The notes: a model not told the origin generated them from the letters alone. A DNA stretch of 64,000 nucleotides from Plasmodium coatneyi (GCF_001680005.1 NC_033563.1:868001-932000), one strand, 5' to 3'. Positions 20,216 through 32,736 are shown, counted from the first letter of the stretch. Numbers and translations are program-made.

Positions 20216-21595
20216 AACAAGTCATAATTTTTTTTTTTTTTTTTTTTTCACCTAAGAGGTTTTTTTTATCAGTTGCGTCCGTAGCCAAAAATCACTACAA
20301 CTGACGCGTAAAGGTTTGGTAAAAAGAAAAAAAATGGGAATCTCCACACTTTGACACTTTAGAGAAACTTATCGGCGCATCCAAGTGATGCGCAATTGGA
20401 GGAGGGCGGCAGGTTTTCTTTTTTTTTTTTTTTTTTTTTTTTTTTTGGCCTCCGCTGCCAATTCTGCATGCGCTTTTTTGCGCAGTCCTTTTTTGCAGCC
20501 CCTATATTGGCGCTTCCTTTGCGGTTCCTTCCGCCGCCCTCATCGCCGCAACTTGCCCCCTCCTTATCATCCACTTGGCACTCCCTACATTTTGCATCCC
20601 CCTCGGCGACAAAGCGAAGAAGGAACATTCAGCGTAGGCTGCTTGAAACCACGTTTGTGCAGAAATCGCCAAAGAAGAGGGTAATAAAACAATGGGAAGA
20701 GCTATTTTTTTTGAGAAGATGGGAAAAAATTGCATTAAAAGTAACGTACAAAAAGGTTACATATCACTGGTCGAGTTTCGTTTCCTTTCGTTCTGTTTTA
20801 TTTTGTTCATTTTTTTTTTTTTTTTATGCGACAAACGCATAAGGGGCGAAGAAATGACGATCACAACGGTCAACACATTCCCTGGGGGAAAGGAAGCCCC
20901 GCGGTTCGGTCATAATTTTTACAGTAGTACACAGGTGGGATGAATAAATGCAATGAGGACGGTTCGACCAAGTGGATTTCTTTTAACAGCTCTCTTCCAT
21001 ATAAAGTGTTAAGTTAAAATTGTGAAGACGGTGTTTATTTGGGCACTATGTGTGTACTCTTTTTTTTTTTTTTTTCCTCACATTTCGCGCTTTTTCCCAC
21101 TTGAAAAGGAAAATTGAAGCAGATTGAAACACATTCGACGCAACGTACTCTCTGTAGCATGAGCGCAAGTATGTACTTTTTCCGTATGACACTTCACCCC
21201 TTTACATTCATTCCCTTCGTTGCCATTTGTTTGGCTTCCTTGAATGATGAAGAAGACTTTGGCAGCCATCACCCAGGGATCAATGTGGGTGCCCAATTCT
21301 GTTCCAACATGACGTGTTCGTGTGTTTGTCACGTGTTTAGAACTTGCAGGGGGAGAGGGGCTACTGCTCCCCCGTTCGGTCGGTTAAAAAGTTGTCCCCT
21401 ACAAGGGGTACACATGTGTGTAGGTAAATAAAAATGTACACGAGGTCAGTCCATGTGTGCACATCCCTGTGACTACTTTAAAAAGGGCGAAGGCAAGTCC
21501 CCCTTGTTGACATGCACAACATAGGGTCAGCTCATAACCAATGTGTTATCCCCATCATCAGCACACCCGCGTAGGACGTGTGTAGGAGGGGCCCC
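19888..21595. other. Intergenic, upstream of RING gene
   Basis: About 1.7 kb with a large inverted repeat (listed separately), poly(T) at about 20,416-20,445 and 20,811-20,825, and a moderately GC-rich part at 20,440-20,650. Open frames here are short and biased to simple sequence. I support no gene. Confidence 0.5.
20172..20254. repeat. Inverted repeat TAGGTG-A(n)/T(n)-CACCTA
   Basis: TAGGTG followed by 34 A, a 16-base spacer, 21 T and CACCTA. The two ends can pair over about 27 bp without mismatch, leaving a loop of about 29 bases. It lies roughly 290 bp upstream of the RING-finger start. Confidence 0.85.
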
Positions 21596-22463
21596 CTACT
21601 GATTCGATTGCTCCATCGACTCCACGGCCACGCGCATGGCTTCATTCAACGTCTCAGAATCAACAGTCTGATATTCATAGGAAGAATCTTTGCAGATCCA
21701 AGAAAAGTTGACCAGGTGAGGTAAGTTGTTTTTATTCATATGGTCGTCACTTGTTAGGATAATTTTGTAGATATCTACGAGGGCTTCCTTCACGTCTACT
21801 TCTTTGTAGTTCCTCTTTTCTATTTCCGTCTTAAACATTTCCTTGTTTTTCCCTATGACTACTCCGCTGTATTTGTAACAGGCTCCGTTTGGTTCCACGC
21901 AGTAAATTTCTCCTATGGGGGAAAAAGTGATGCACACGCGGTGTAAAGAAATATACGCAATGGGAGTGTGCACGAACGCCGTGTGCACCAGCCATTTGAG
22001 CACGTTTTCCGTGTGTACCTTTCTCCTTCTCGTCGAAGGACGCCAGGATGATGGATGACGCAAAGGGCCTCAAGTGCCAGTACAACGTAAACGAGTGAAT
22101 ATAAAGAGACACCCGGTTAGCTAAAATGTGCAGAGGTATATTCGTGTGAAAATTCAGGTAGTAACTATTCGCTTCATACTTGGCCCGGTCAATGATATTT
22201 CTGGCGTCTCCATCCAATCCTGCATAAGTTACAATGACGTTGTTGTTTATGTGGTAGATTCTATTGTAACTATTCTGTTTTATCATTTTGTTTTTTAGTA
22301 AATTTGAATTTACACAACAGGTGAGGAGCCCATCCCGGCACTCCAGACTCAGGGCCGTGTTGTTGTTGTTTATGGCCTTGTATATGTACTCCACTTGGTA
22401 CAGCCTCCCATCGGGGGAGAAGGTCGAAACGGAAAGGTCGTAGCCTGCGCTGAGGCCTGCCAT
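21596..22463 (-). CDS. PSMA3: Proteasome subunit alpha type-3
   Basis: A non-catalytic alpha subunit of the 20S proteasome outer ring. Exons 22019-22463 and 21596-21912 (donor AAAG/GTACAC, acceptor CCCCATAG/GAG) give 253 aa, the normal length. The N-terminus GYDLSVSTFSPDGRLYQVEY is the proteasome alpha signature, and the SAGYDLS start fits the alpha-3 (alpha-7 in yeast order) class. VTYAGLDGDAR and the internal FASSIILASFDEKEKGEIY region cover the alpha fold. The intron falls just after the DEKEK turn. Divergent from B9 across a 1.8-kb region. Confidence 0.93.
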
Positions 22464-24299
22464 TGGTTCGAGCTTCTTGCTTGGAGGGGAAACTTTTCAA
22501 ACGAGGAGCTTCGCACAACTGGGGGAGATGACTACCTCTCACTTGAGTCACTCCGATATGTTCACAAACGGGGACCAGGGGCCGATCTGGGCGGAGGGGC
22601 TCTTTTTATCTGTTCTCTGAAATGGAAAGAAGGGCCAAGCGGCGAAAGCATGAGAGGACGTGAACGAAGCGCCTAACGGGATAATGCGCGGGCTGATAAT
22701 TCTTAACGTGCTGCCTTTCAGCCTTTCTAAGTGGCAAACGAAAGTACGAACATACGGGGGCATGCTTTATATGCCCATTTCCTTTCACTTCTGTGACTTT
22801 TTACCTTGCAACTTGCGAAGGAAAAACTCCACAGTGGCTTCTTGTGCGTGTGCTGGATTGGCAATCTTTCCCAAAGGCTCGCTTTTTCGCGAATTGCTCA
22901 GAGAGGAAAAAAAAAAGAAATTAAAAAAAAAAAAAAAAAAAAAAAAATATATTTATACATGCATACATAGGAACATATTTTTGTACACCTCCGAACGAGT
23001 CGAGAGTAGGCTCATGCACGGCCCTCCCCCGGGAAAAGTGCATCAACACACCACCCCGGGTAACTCCCCCCTTAACCGCAGCCAAAACTGTGACGGAGTA
23101 TTACACTCCAATTGGCAAAAAAAAAAAAAAAAAAAAACACGCCACGATGTTACAGGCACCACGCGAGTTGACTACGAAATTAATCGTCCACCAGAGTTGC
23201 CAGCCGTAGTGCCACGAGCTCTACCCCCAAAATGAGTCTGCTAAGTAGGTCCTCAAAATGGCTGATGTCCATATGGGGGGGCCTCTTCCCCCAGAGGTTC
23301 GCCATTTTAAGAGGCAACAAAAAAGCAGCAGGGGTGAGAAAAATTGTTCCTTCATTGTATACACACGTGTGTTGTTCTGAGTATGGTAGACTGGTTATTC
23401 CTTCCACTGCAGAGAGGGAAAGCGGAGTAGGTGCTCAGTTGGACTTCCCACCCTGGGGTAGAAGAAGCCTCCTAACTTTTGCAACCTCCCTAGATGAGCT
23501 ATAAGTTCACGCTCTCTGTGCAGGAATGAAACCTCCACGTGATCACACAATTAATTTTTTTTTATCATTATGGTGGGCATTCTGGAGAAGGGAGGGAAAA
23601 AAAAAAAAAAAGACAAAAAACGCATACACATACGCAAAAGGGGAACAACTTTCTTCATCACACTCTCTTCATTGTTCTTCTTTGCGCGTTCCGTTCTGTC
23701 GCTTTTTCCTTTTGTTCTCCCCCCGCATGCAAACATGAACAATGGTGAGGGAGAAAAAAAAAAAAAAATGCATGCACATTGGCTCAAAAAAAAAAAAAAA
23801 AAAATTAACAACTCATGCATGGCTGTACAGGCTCTACATTCTTGCCGCTTAAAAAAAATGGGAAAAATGTGGCAAAAAAAAGGGAAAAAAGAGAGGAATA
23901 AATCGAAAGAGCAACACAACAGAACAGTTCCAGTCGGTTTTATAGGAAACAACGTGATGGAGACCACACATATGTGTATCTGCTCTCTTGTCTACACGTC
24001 TGCACACGAGGCAGTTGCGCCTGTTCGTGCGGACACAACTATGTTGCGAACAATTATGGAAAGAACCCCCCTGACGAAATTGTGTATACATGTGTGAGGA
24101 TCCCCTTTTAGCATTGCATGGGGGCAGCGCTTGGTATAATTTGTTACGTCCTATTTGTACGTGTCTGTCTGAAGTATGTTTTTTTTTTTTTTTTTTTTTT
24201 TTCTCCGTATCGTAGCCTTCCCAACCTGGCAAAGCAGACACACCATTGAAGGGACCCCCCTTTTGTCCCTCCTGTGGGTCAGTGTGAGCTGCACTTCCG
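22464..24299. other. Divergent intergenic region proteasome / B9
   Basis: A 1.8-kb region carrying both promoters. Poly(A) runs at 22,919-22,946, 23,117-23,136 and 23,784-23,803; poly(T) at 24,179-24,201. Short open frames are interrupted or simple-sequence; no gene supported. Confidence 0.55.
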
Positions 24300-26903
24300 A
24301 TGAAACTTCTGACGTGTTCCCTGTGGTGGCTGGCGCTGTTGGGTGAGGGGTTACTCTCACGGGGAAGGCACTTGTCCAAATTCGCACCGTCACTAAAGGA
24401 AGAAGGGGAGTTGTTCGTGGAGTCCCCGTACGAGTGTGAGCACAGCGGGTTTATAAGTCTGCTGAAGAGGAACCCTCTCTACTTTTGCTTCTTCCTCGGT
24501 GAAGGAGATAACTACGGATTAGTGCTTAGAACGTACAATGCGGAAGACCTCAAGTGGGAACCTCCAACAGAGGTCCTAATAACGAAGCAAAAAATAAATC
24601 TCTACACCTTCATAGATGACTACATCTCTGAAAAACTCATCCTGATTTATTCCTACGACCAGAAAATACGCGTCACCGTTTTTAACAACTACAAAGAGCC
24701 ATCCACGGAGACGTATAAAATTGGGGTGAACTATGAGATCGTCCATATGGCTAACTTAACTTCTAGAGTGACGTACTTTTTCAAAAATAGGAAATCCATC
24801 GTCGTCTGTGGAATGAACAGAAGTAATAACATCCTCTGCTCCTTCTCCTTCGACTACGGACTAACCATGAAGGACGAAAATGCAATAGAATTTATTCTAA
24901 AAAATAAGATCCCCATGGGTAGCTACAAAATGCACGTAGAATTTAATCACCAATATGTCTACTTCAACCTGTATGATGACGTCATCCAGGATAATGACTA
25001 CGAGCTGAAGTGCACCCAAGGGTTGGAGAAGGAATACACGTGCGATATCCTCACTAAGCCACTTAAAGAAACGGAAAGCATTCAATACAGAGGTGTCCTG
25101 AGGAATAACATGTTTCAAAGTATCGTCTACGAAATGAAGGATAAATGTTACATCGGTTGGTCCTTCAACTCGGTCAGCATGAACAGCGAGATTGAGTTCC
25201 TCGTTTCGGATTCTCCCTGTTCGCACGTATCACTTTTTCACCATGGGACGTCTTTGGTGGTGGCTTACCAGCGGGGTCCTTTCGCCCCGGTGGGCCCCCA
25301 GTTTTACCGGATCTTCGAGGTGACTAATTCCACCTACATGTTTGCATAGCACTGAACCGATATTTTCATTATTTACTTAGTGCGTATGTTTCCCATTTTA
25401 TTTGTCATCCCGTTTCCCACTTTGTAGAACCTGCACGAGAAGGGAGCCGGGTGCGAGTTCCGCGTGGGGGGCAGTCTATACGTGGCCAGCACCTTCACCA
25501 ACCAGCAGTGTCACATCGACATGGAAAACACAGACACAAACCCAGACAATGAAGACGAAATAAGCTTCAACATCGTGGTCCCGTCACAGTACGACATACA
25601 GGACTCCACCTGTTTCGTCTCCAACGAAATGTATGACAATGATAAGACAACTTTGTATTACCTGGAGAGAGAACAAGTGGAACAGGAAAATCTTTCCATT
25701 TTTACATTCTACTTCTATCGATATATAGTAGACCACACCAATGTGAAGCAAAGCACTTGTACCTTCATCCATGAGAAGAGGAAGGAAAAACTCCAGGTCT
25801 CTCTCACGTTGGAAAGTTCCTACAAGGAGGAGACATGCAACATTGGATCAGACGATTTGTGTGACTTTATCATCCAGGGGAAGAGCAAAATAGTCATCCA
25901 TTTTGAGGAGCAAGACTGGGAAGTCGACAGTGAGCTTACCAATGCATCCCGTGTCATTTACAATGGGATTTACATTCCTCTACACAACCTACTCAGTACG
26001 TCCAACATTAATGAGCTGGTTCAAGTAACCACGAACCAAGTTTCTATTCTTATCCCTAATACAATCCCCTCCAGTAGAACCGCCAAAATTGTATTTACCA
26101 GTAGACACGAGGAGGGAAGGGCTAAAACTGCCTACCTCAGACTGCAAAAAAATATGAACCCCATGAAAAAAATATTAGGAATAAATTTCTCCTCCTCATT
26201 TGACATAACCTACAAGTACTATAAGCATTACCAGGAAAACGTAAAGTTCCTCCTAAACGAATTTAACGAGACAAACTATATTGGGATGGTGTGCGAAACG
26301 CACGTCCAAATTACGGCGCCCCCATGCACCCTCACATTAGTGGATCACTCAAATAAAACCTTTCACATCCATTCAGTCTTCCCAAAGAAGGTGCCCTTCC
26401 TGTACAGCTACAAAAAGAAGAAACTCCCCTATGCGCAAAACCTCTACATAAGCGAAACGAGATTTGTCGTCTTCAAGCATTTCAACTCTATCCTCGAACA
26501 GAAAAATATTAAATACCTCTACATCAAGTGTGTGTGCAATACAAAGGACATTGAAGGCACGGACACCTACAACCAGATAGACTTCATTATTACCACAGAG
26601 AATATTTCCTCGGAGGTGATTCATTCACGTAAGGTTATCGAGCTTCCAAAAAATTACAAGGATGACAGTGAGGTGGAAGAGGAAAAAAACGCCCCACCAA
26701 AGGAGAGTAAAGAACTCCCCAAATTTAAGCAATCCCATGAAACACCGGAACGAAGCAAAAGGGGCTCCTCCTCAAAGCCCTACGCGAAGCTCTCCGGCCT
26801 TAATGACCGCTCTGGGAAGAATAACTTCTACAGGAGTTGCGCCACATGGGGGAGGTTCTCCCTGTGCGTCGTCTTCATTGTCTTCCTCTTCTTCCTCCCC
26901 TGA
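24300..26903 (+). CDS. B9: 6-cysteine protein B9
   Basis: Secreted, probably GPI-anchored surface protein of the Plasmodium s48/45 family; B9 is known to be needed by sporozoites/liver stages. Exons 24300-25319 and 25428-26903 give 831 aa. Residues 1-20 are a signal peptide (MKLLTCSLWWLALLGEG). Cysteines are spaced in pairs through both exons (YECEHS, LYFCFF, VVCGM, ILCSFS, LKCTQG, YTCDIL, DKCYIG, SPCSHV; then GAGCEF, QQCHID, STCFVS, ETCNIG, MVCETH, PPCTLT, IKCVCN). The end (RFSLCVVFIVFLFFLP) is a hydrophobic GPI signal. Identity as B9 rather than another 6-Cys protein rests on position between the proteasome alpha-3 and CRK4 genes. The donor used (TTCGAG/GTGACT) is weak; the phase fits. Confidence 0.85.
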
Positions 26904-27440
26904 TGGGGCGAAAAAAACCCACAAAAAAACAACAAAAGAAAAATCGTAGCGTGCAATATTTCGCCAAAATTTTTAAGACTTTTTTTTTCACTCCTCCAAA
27001 CTTGCTACAACGAGATTCGTTTTAAAAAAAAAAAAAAAAAAAATTTTACATGACAGGTGACACGTCACCTAGATGTTCTAATGGGTTACAACACATTAAC
27101 TGCGACGCAGCGCAGCTTCATCCTCTTCATTTCCCTTCATACGTCCCCTTGGGAAGAGAGAAAAAAATTAACAATAAATCTGCGGGAGGGCCCCACGCAC
27201 AGGCGTGGAGGGCGTCGTCTCCCATTTGCACACAAAAAATTGAAGAATGCCAGAAAGGTTCGCCCGCACAGATAGACGTGCATGTTGATGTGGACGATTT
27301 AAAAAAAAATAGAATGAACGTACGGATGTAAAATGGAAGAACGTCCAGCGTATCTATATGTGTGACGTAAAAAACGGGGGAAAACATGGCCCACCGTAAG
27401 GTTGCCATAACCTGGCCACTAAGTTATGTGGCACTTCCCC
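26904..27440. other. Convergent intergenic region B9 / CRK4
   Basis: The 3' flanks of two converging genes, with a poly(A) run at 27,024-27,042. Nothing else supported. Confidence 0.6.
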
Positions 27441-30400
27441 CTAAAAGTAGTACGTGCCGGTCCGCTTGTAGTAACGGAGTAGGCGCTCGTTCAGGTAGAG
27501 GTGCACATCCTCGAACCAGGGATGCCTAAGTGCTTCATTCGCAGTTATCCTGTTCTTGTAGTCGTAACTAAGGAACTGGTCAACCAGATCGATGCCGTGA
27601 TCGCTCAGCAACCTACGTCCATATATGTCTGTAAAAATGATCTCCAACATTTTAAGCCGGTCCACCTTAAACTGGGGCAACTCCCCCACGAATTCCTTCT
27701 TCAGAAGATCATCAAAGTCTTCATCCGGTATGCCTCGAAAAACTAAAATTTTAAACAACACGGAGGATTCAAACTTTGACGTTACGGGAACAAACCCTAG
27801 TAAGCACTCACACATGGTAATTCCAATGGACCAAATATCCACCGAATAATTATACATGGTACTATTGCAGAGGATTTCGGGTGGCCTATACTGCAGCGTA
27901 ATAATATTGCAGTCCTTCGTTTCGGCCTTTAAAAAGTGATCGTACACCCCCAATCCGAAGTCAGCTATTTTCACGATCCACTCCTTCGAATCGTTCAACC
28001 CGTCAGATAGGTATTTAATATTCTTGATGAGCGTATTGGCTGGTTTTATATCCCTATGAATTATAAACTTTTTGTGAAAGTGGTTAATCCCCTGGAGCAT
28101 CTGGTATATGATGACCTTAGTCTGTGCCTCTGACAGGGATGGCATTTCTGGATAGAAGGAACGGTTTTCAATTTTCTTCAGAGGAAGATATACATACTTT
28201 ACATAATTGTGAATGTGGTCATAGGACATATCTACTCGTTCATTTGGCAAATGTTGTGCTGTGCATTGCTTAATATGCTGGATGAAGGAAGCGTGTCTTT
28301 TCTTGGCCTTACTTAAAATATCATTCAGACTGCAGTCACACTTTTCTATAACCAGGAAGAGATCCCAGTTTTCAATGTAGTCGTTATTCTTATTCTCTAT
28401 CTTCTTGGCCTTCCGGGAATGCTTCCTAAATTTCAGTTTGTCTATGCTTTTGTTCGTCCTATCCATTTGGCTGATTTTGTTTGTCTTGCTTGTCTTTATT
28501 CTGTAGAGGTCGGATCGGTTGGCCCCCCTTCCACTGGTGGCACTCTTCAACGTGGCCGTCCTGACCCTCTTCTTCGTGTGCAACGCGGTCAGGTCATTGC
28601 TGCGTTCTTTCCGCACATCCTTCCTCGTGTTCGTCGACCCGTACTCGCCCCCACCACCGATGGTGGCTCTGCCCTCCGTGTGGTAGCTCCGCAAACTTTT
28701 AACCGTCCTGTTGAGGTGGCTTCCCCTCAATGTGGGATCCGAGTTAAGGCTCTCCTCCTTATCAATATTATACATAACTAGGTCCTTCTCCAAATCCTCA
28801 ATCGTTATACAACTTTTCGTAATTAAATTTTTGTACTTGTTGTTCCTCTCGATGGTGTCCCTCGACGGTGAGTATTGATTCCGCTCTACTTTTCGATGCC
28901 TCTGAAAACTAAAGTCATATTCAGCAGACAGGGTTTCATTCCGTGCCTTCTGATTACGACCTGTTTTTACTTTATTCTTACGATACGTGTGCACGCGAAA
29001 GCTATCCAGCAGACACACCACATTCGGGTGAAACAGAATCCGCATTATGTTAAACTCGTTAATGGCAAACTCCTCCGACCCGAACTTGTATTTAAAATTG
29101 GGCCAGAAGTAACGTAACACCTTCACGGCAAAGTGTAAGTAGGAATCCTCCAAAGACTCCGCCTTGAAAACTTTCCCATAGACTCCCTCCCCTAACTTCT
29201 TCACTATTTTATACTTCCTCATGAAATCGCGAGGAAATAAATTTAACAGTTTATCCACTTTTATATCCGAATTTTTGTGGTTAAATGAAATGTTGGAGAA
29301 TATTTTTTCATTTTCCACCATCTCCCTTTCGTAGAGGGACTGCTTATCGTAGAGGAACCCATCGATCAGGTCTAGACGGAAATTCCTTAACTTCTCATCC
29401 GTAACGTACTCCTTCAGCAGCTGGTCCTGATCAACAATCTCATTGTCCTTACTGAATAGGTCATCTATTGTAAACGTCTGATTTTCCGGAAAAGGGATCA
29501 GCTCCTTCAGCTTCTCCACTTCTACACTCTCCAACTCTAGAGGTGCATTCCAGTACTTACTAAAAAAGTCCTTACGACTAAGTAGCCAAAAATTCTTTAT
29601 ATACTTTTTTACGATAATTTCCTTCGTGTCTTCATCCTTACTTACCACAATTTTTTCCCTCTTATTTATGAGCAAATCTTGATGATGGAGGAGGAGGTCT
29701 GATATGCTGTCCCGTTCCTTCTTCTCCAAATTTTTTCCATCGTCAAATCTGTTCTTCCGGAGGATGCTGTTATACAAAGACATGCATGGTCTTTTAAAAA
29801 GCTTCTCCCCCTCGAAATGATCATTCCTCAGACCTACCATGGAGCTGCCATCCAGTCTATACCTTAGAAAATCCTCCTTCGATTTGCACACACCTCCTCC
29901 TTCTCGCCTCTTCCTCGAAATAAATTCTTCCAAATTGGATTTATCCTCGTACATACTATAGATGTTGTTGATCAGGTTGTTATTCATACTTCTCTTAAAT
30001 CTGTATGAACAGTAATTTTCAAAATTCAGTACATTCTTGGAAAATAATTCTTCGTCCGACTTTGTGCTGTTCATAATGTTCCTGCTCGGGAGCGACCTGC
30101 CAAGGAGTTCCCTATGCTTTTCATTTCCTCGACCGATGGATAGCTTTATCGAATCTAGGTAGTCTTTATTCCGATTCTTGTAACTGTAAACGTGGTCACC
30201 GCTTCGTGTCATGTCGACAACTCTGTACCCACTTTCATTGTGCCTGCCTTCGCTATTCACCATAAGATCGGATAGGCCGATTCCTCCTAGGCTTCTTTCC
30301 ACGCACGAAATATCCTTTCCCCTGAAACCGTTCAAGCCGTTCAAGGCGGTGCCCAGACTGCTACTCATGATGAATCCGTTTCCTGGGCCGGAGGTAGAAC

Positions 30401-31460
30401 CACCCTTTTCGCCCCGATGGGCCTGATCCGCTCCGTCCATTCGATCCTCCTTACATTTGTATAACGAATTCCTAGTCAACACGGTAGACGAATCTCCATT
30501 CCTGGAGCTGTACAAATCGCTCAAGTGTAGGGGGCCCTTCACCATGTTATCGCGCACGTCCAACATGTTGCCACTTTTTAAACTTGTATGTAGTCCCGCC
30601 CCTCCACCGGTGCTACTCCGCAGACTTCCCTCTTTCAACTGCATGGAGGACCTACCAAGAGTGTATTCCTGTTTGCTCGAATGCAAATTGTTGTTCTCCG
30701 ATCCGACGTACACCTCACTATTCGATGAGTTGTTCGACCTGTAGGAGTCCATGCTGAAATTCTCTGCGTGTATTATTTGGTTCAACTTGGACTTTTTATA
30801 ATTCATCAGGTTATGCTCGATGTTATTCTTCATGTTTAGATAATTGGCTTGGTTCGCGCTGTTGGCGTAGCTGGTGATCGTCTGGTTGGCCACCTCATTC
30901 GGTGCATTACTGCTAGCACTGCAGTCTAGGCAATTATTGTTCCCATTGCGCGCCTCACTATCGTTCGCGGGCTTCGAATCTGCACCGATAGACACCTTAC
31001 TTTTATACTTATCGGTCTCCCTTTTATTCTTAAAATAGTTCAAAATTGTGTAATTTGAACTCTTCACATGGTCACTTTTCCCGTCGCCCACGCGGTTCTC
31101 CCCGCCGTCATTAGCACTTGCATTGTTCCTTCTAATGGACGTAACTCTGCTTGCATGGGGATATTTCTTCTCCTTTTCTATCCCCTTATATACAGTGTCC
31201 TTTTTGCTATTTTCCTTCCTTCTGGTGTTAATTAAGCAGGTGCTTTCCAACTTGTCTTTTCCATTTTTGGAAATCTTATCATTTTTCACTCTTTTCAAAT
31301 TCTTCTTAATAGCTTCATCATTCTTCGATTCGTCATTTAGGAAGGTGTTTTTTTTTTTACTCATGTTAGTCCTCCTTCTGCTAAGGGTCTTCTTCTCACT
31401 GTCACCACTTTTTTCTATCAACACATTATTCTTAACTCGTTTTGACGTAACTCTATCCAT
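27441..31460 (-). CDS. CRK4: Cdc2-related protein kinase 4
   Basis: Single-exon, 1,339 aa. Serine/threonine kinase of the CDK-like group; in P. falciparum CRK4 drives DNA replication in blood-stage schizogony. About 740 N-terminal residues are Asn/Ser/Lys-rich and low in complexity. The kinase domain runs from about 745 to 1,325: glycine loop KLGEGVYGKVFKAE (about 755), VAIK-type lysine in FAVKVLRYF, catalytic loop IIHRDIKPANTL (about 1,133), DFG in IADFGLGVYD (about 1,167), and TLQYRPPEIL (about 1,190). A charged insert of roughly 220 residues splits the N-lobe from the hinge (SCITIEDLEKD ... NWDLFLVIEKCDCSL). The CRK4 name rests on this architecture plus gene order. Confidence 0.88.
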   Translation of the reverse strand: MDRVTSKRVKNNVLIEKSGDSEKKTLSRRRTNMSKKKNTFLNDESKNDEAIKKNLKRVKNDKISKNGKDKLESTCLINTRRKENSKKDTVYKGIEKEKKYPHASRVTSIRRNNASANDGGENRVGDGKSDHVKSSNYTILNYFKNKRETDKYKSKVSIGADSKPANDSEARNGNNNCLDCSASSNAPNEVANQTITSYANSANQANYLNMKNNIEHNLMNYKKSKLNQIIHAENFSMDSYRSNNSSNSEVYVGSENNNLHSSKQEYTLGRSSMQLKEGSLRSSTGGGAGLHTSLKSGNMLDVRDNMVKGPLHLSDLYSSRNGDSSTVLTRNSLYKCKEDRMDGADQAHRGEKGGSTSGPGNGFIMSSSLGTALNGLNGFRGKDISCVERSLGGIGLSDLMVNSEGRHNESGYRVVDMTRSGDHVYSYKNRNKDYLDSIKLSIGRGNEKHRELLGRSLPSRNIMNSTKSDEELFSKNVLNFENYCSYRFKRSMNNNLINNIYSMYEDKSNLEEFISRKRREGGGVCKSKEDFLRYRLDGSSMVGLRNDHFEGEKLFKRPCMSLYNSILRKNRFDDGKNLEKKERDSISDLLLHHQDLLINKREKIVVSKDEDTKEIIVKKYIKNFWLLSRKDFFSKYWNAPLELESVEVEKLKELIPFPENQTFTIDDLFSKDNEIVDQDQLLKEYVTDEKLRNFRLDLIDGFLYDKQSLYEREMVENEKIFSNISFNHKNSDIKVDKLLNLFPRDFMRKYKIVKKLGEGVYGKVFKAESLEDSYLHFAVKVLRYFWPNFKYKFGSEEFAINEFNIMRILFHPNVVCLLDSFRVHTYRKNKVKTGRNQKARNETLSAEYDFSFQRHRKVERNQYSPSRDTIERNNKYKNLITKSCITIEDLEKDLVMYNIDKEESLNSDPTLRGSHLNRTVKSLRSYHTEGRATIGGGGEYGSTNTRKDVRKERSNDLTALHTKKRVRTATLKSATSGRGANRSDLYRIKTSKTNKISQMDRTNKSIDKLKFRKHSRKAKKIENKNNDYIENWDLFLVIEKCDCSLNDILSKAKKRHASFIQHIKQCTAQHLPNERVDMSYDHIHNYVKYVYLPLKKIENRSFYPEMPSLSEAQTKVIIYQMLQGINHFHKKFIIHRDIKPANTLIKNIKYLSDGLNDSKEWIVKIADFGLGVYDHFLKAETKDCNIITLQYRPPEILCNSTMYNYSVDIWSIGITMCECLLGFVPVTSKFESSVLFKILVFRGIPDEDFDDLLKKEFVGELPQFKVDRLKMLEIIFTDIYGRRLLSDHGIDLVDQFLSYDYKNRITANEALRHPWFEDVHLYLNERLLRYYKRTGTYYF

Positions 31461-31527
31461 CTAGATATTCAGTGTTAAAAAAAAAAAGGGTTTTGTGCAG
31501 AAAAAAGCAAACCGAAAGGGGGAAGCC

Positions 31528-31560
<33 letters not shown>

Positions 31561-32489
31561 TTAAATAAAAATAGCTAGTTATATGACTTATTCATAATTT
31601 TGTTGTATGCACATGCATTTGCGGGGGTATTTTTGTGTTTTTTTTTTTTTTTTTTTTTTCATAAATAAAATGTCCGCATAGGACAGGTGTTTTCTTTGTT
31701 AAGAAAATGATAATGCAGACAAAATAGCCAAGAAGTAACTTTTTTTTATTTTTGTAGACTTATGTCCCTTTTTCGCCTGAACAGTTCAGGCGTTTTTCAC
31801 CTGATTTAATGTGAGTGTAAAAAATGCGAATAAACACATTCTTTTTTAACATGCATACTGCAACATTTCTAAGTGTGTAAATATACACAGTGTGTCACAT
31901 TTGGCGCATTTACAAAAAGCGCTTCTTTACATCCCACACTTTGGTATACCACTGCGGGGAGGCACGCACGAGCAAGTGTTGCATATGCATGTAAGTATTC
32001 AGGTACTCAAGTACTTACGTAAGTGTGTATGCATGAGGGTAGGTTTCATGAAACAGAAGGAGGGGGGACAATCTGTCGACGCGTTCCCTTTGAGATTTTC
32101 CTCCCTTCTGTTATTCTCCCTAGGGAATTTAACCCGGGGCGCAGAGGTGTAAATGTATATATACGTACGTGTTCCATTCAAATGGGAGGCACAATATTGC
32201 CTTTACACGTGCATGTATAAATGTAATTATGCGCAGATATGTACAGGTTCGTGCTGCCCCCCGTACACCCCCGTCGTCTGCGCGTGCATGGGGTGGGGGG
32301 AAATTCAAGCAAAGGGGCGAAGGTTGCAAACATGGGGATGGTAAAGTGTGTTTTGTGCGTCAACGCAAATCTGCTCCCATTCGTACACAAGTTAAGTATG
32401 TGTGTGCTTACACTTGAATGAGATGCATGAGAGTAAATGCAAAGGAGGGTAACGAAAAAATGTCAGAACAGGTGGGTGAACGATTGGGA

Positions 32490-32580
32490 AAACAAATGGT
32501 TGAACAAATAGGCAAACAAATGGGTCAGCAAATGAGCAAACAAATAAGTGAGCAAATGGGCAAACAAACGAAGGCAAATG
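32490..32580 (+). repeat. 12-bp tandem repeat CAAATGGGCAAA
   Basis: About seven imperfect copies of a 12-bp unit (AAACAAATGGGT / GAGCAAATGGGC). Open in one frame (GKQM-like), but with no sign of a gene around it. Confidence 0.75.
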
Positions 32581-32705
32581 GAGACGACTCACGAACTTTC
32601 TTCTGCTTGATACACCCGCGCAGTTTCGTTTTCCTTTGATTCGTTTGAGTTGGTTTCAACTCCTGTTCATTCCTCCCTTCTTCCCACGCGTTACACAGGG
32701 GGCAG

Positions 32706-32736
<31 letters not shown>

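Noticed and set aside
20385..20842. 99- and 148-codon frames upstream of the RING gene
   Set aside because: Both start with a poly-Phe run from poly(T) and show no conserved motif.
32418..32639. 73-codon frame with GKQM repeats
   Set aside because: It is the 12-bp tandem repeat read in one frame; no start context, splice sites or flanking coding sequence.
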